16,359 nt of DNA from Clostridiales bacterium UBA5888. Lineage in GTDB: Bacteria; Bacillota; Clostridia; Oscillospirales; Oscillospiraceae. The stretch is from contig DJEW01000006.1 of assembly GCA_002431965.1 (NCBI GenBank), positions 38,080-54,438 of the forward strand, in the 5' to 3' direction. This document shows positions 16,131-16,359 of the stretch, piece after piece. The first letter of the stretch is position 1. Each line of letters starts with the position of its first letter. Position numbers and translations under genes: made by a program. Under the pieces are notes generated by a model. It did not search any database, was not told the origin of the DNA, and saw nothing but the letters and a program-made list of their open reading frames with translations.

Positions 16131-16137
16131 AAGTATG
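16131..16137 (-). promoter_or_regulatory. Possible forespore (sigma-G type) -10 box of the ger operon
   Basis: On the - strand CATACTT lies 17 bp upstream of the nearest ATG (16114), a 6-of-7 match to the CATACTA form of the sigma-G -10. The -35 is poor: TAATA occurs at a distance of 19 rather than 17-18 bp. The call rests mainly on the fact that gerA-type operons are known sigma-G genes. Confidence 0.3.
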
Positions 16138-16160
16138 CGGAACACAAGATATAGTGTATT

Positions 16161-16190
16161 AAAAATTTGTTGCGGAAAAATGAAAAAAGT
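16161..16190 (+). promoter_or_regulatory. A/T tracts upstream of P1, UP-element-like
   Basis: Runs of A and T (AAAAATTT, GGAAAAATG, GAAAAAAG) fill the 30 bases before the first -35, where an UP element bound by the alpha subunit of RNA polymerase would sit. A comparable A-rich stretch precedes the second promoter at 16281-16304. Confidence 0.5.
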
Positions 16191-16192
16191 TG

Positions 16193-16221
16193 TTGACAAG
16201 CGGCGGAATCGGTGGTATATT
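16193..16221 (+). promoter_or_regulatory. Stable-RNA type promoter P1
   Basis: Perfect TTGACA (16193-16198), 17-bp spacer and TATATT (16216-16221), with the extended TGG before the -10. Start of transcription is expected near 16228. Nothing codes downstream inside the window, and the arrangement with a second promoter 116 bp on is that of rRNA operons in Bacillota. Confidence 0.85.
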
Positions 16222-16228
16222 AGCCAAG

Positions 16229-16242
16229 CGCTCGAGAGAGCG
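16229..16242 (+). other. Leader hairpin with GAGA tetraloop behind P1
   Basis: CGCTC-GAGA-GAGCG is a perfect 5-bp stem with a GNRA-type loop at the expected 5' end of the P1 transcript. It has no T-run and so is not a terminator. A related GTCGCC-GAGA-GGG start occurs behind P2 and is cut by the window end. Confidence 0.55.
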
Positions 16243-16308
16243 GCACAAGTTTCCCTGAGAGCCGGACAGATTCGCCTGAAGAAATTCAAAAAAATCTGAA
16301 AAAAGTTC

Positions 16309-16337
16309 TTGACAAACGGAAACCTCTGTGGTATAGT
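16309..16337 (+). promoter_or_regulatory. Stable-RNA type promoter P2
   Basis: Perfect TTGACA (16309-16314), 17-bp spacer and TATAGT (16332-16337), again with TGG before the -10. Transcription should start near 16344, only about 15 bases before the end of the window, so the product lies outside. A 16S rRNA gene is the most likely target; a tRNA cluster is the alternative. Confidence 0.85.
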
Positions 16338-16359
16338 AAACAAGCTGTCGCCGAGAGGG

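Larger units (their letters stand above)
16181..16359 (+). repeat. Imperfect tandem repeat of a promoter-leader unit, period 116 bp
   Basis: The unit starting at 16181 recurs at 16297: 18 of the first 20 bases are identical, followed by a shared TGGTATA-T box and CAAGC and then a GAGA-containing leader. The second copy runs off the window. Confidence 0.75.

Noticed and set aside
16112..16147. TTG at 16147 as start of gerAA
   Set aside because: No ribosome site precedes it, it would include the presumed promoter -10, and the extra residues match nothing in the family. The ATG codons at 16114 or 16102 are better.
1..16359. CRISPR arrays, insertion sequences, tRNA genes, defence genes
   Set aside because: I looked for short regularly spaced repeats, transposase motifs and cloverleaf arms and saw none; nearly all DNA is taken up by the genes listed.

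Overview
The window reads as a piece of chromosome from a high-GC, endospore-forming member of the Bacillota, most likely an uncultured lineage of the class Clostridia. The reasons are a complete gerA-type germinant receptor operon, strong Shine-Dalgarno sites, sigma-A type promoters, a PrsA-like lipoprotein foldase, and third codon positions rich in G and C. The exact order or genus cannot be told from these genes. No transposase, phage gene, CRISPR array, tRNA or rRNA gene is visible.

Region 1 (1-7227, + strand) is one tightly packed run of six genes: the 3' end of gyrB, then gyrA, rnhA, an ABC half-exporter, a GNAT-type acetyltransferase and a multi-spanning GT-C type membrane glycosyltransferase-like protein. 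Junctions are a 24-nt gap (gyrB/gyrA), a 14-nt overlap (gyrA/rnhA), a 4-nt ATGA overlap (rnhA/ABC), a 12-nt gap and a directly abutting stop/start, so they are probably co-transcribed and partly translationally coupled. The last gene is clearly more AT-rich than the rest and looks acquired or differently evolved.

Region 2 (7228-12288) holds two + strand genes with their own recognisable promoters: mfd, whose -10 box lies so close to its ATG that the mRNA looks leaderless, and a secreted parvulin-type lipoprotein (PrsA/SurA-like). A strong bidirectional terminator closes this region.

Region 3 (12274-16114, - strand) is a three-gene germination operon in the order A-C-B, with 4-nt overlaps at both junctions. 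Its last codons form one arm of the shared terminator. It should be expressed in the forespore and make the inner-membrane nutrient receptor of the spore.

Region 4 (16115-16359) is non-coding: the divergent promoter area of the ger operon, followed by two near-consensus tandem + strand promoters of the stable-RNA type, 116 bp apart. A 16S rRNA operon probably starts just beyond the window, as known next to gyrBA in Bacillus subtilis.

I did not find a convincing new defence or mobile system. The most notable signals are the leaderless mfd, the twin strong promoters with GAGA-loop leader, the Ala at the quinolone-critical position of GyrA, the terminator that overlaps the end of the ger operon, and the AT-rich GT-C gene behind the gyrase operon.
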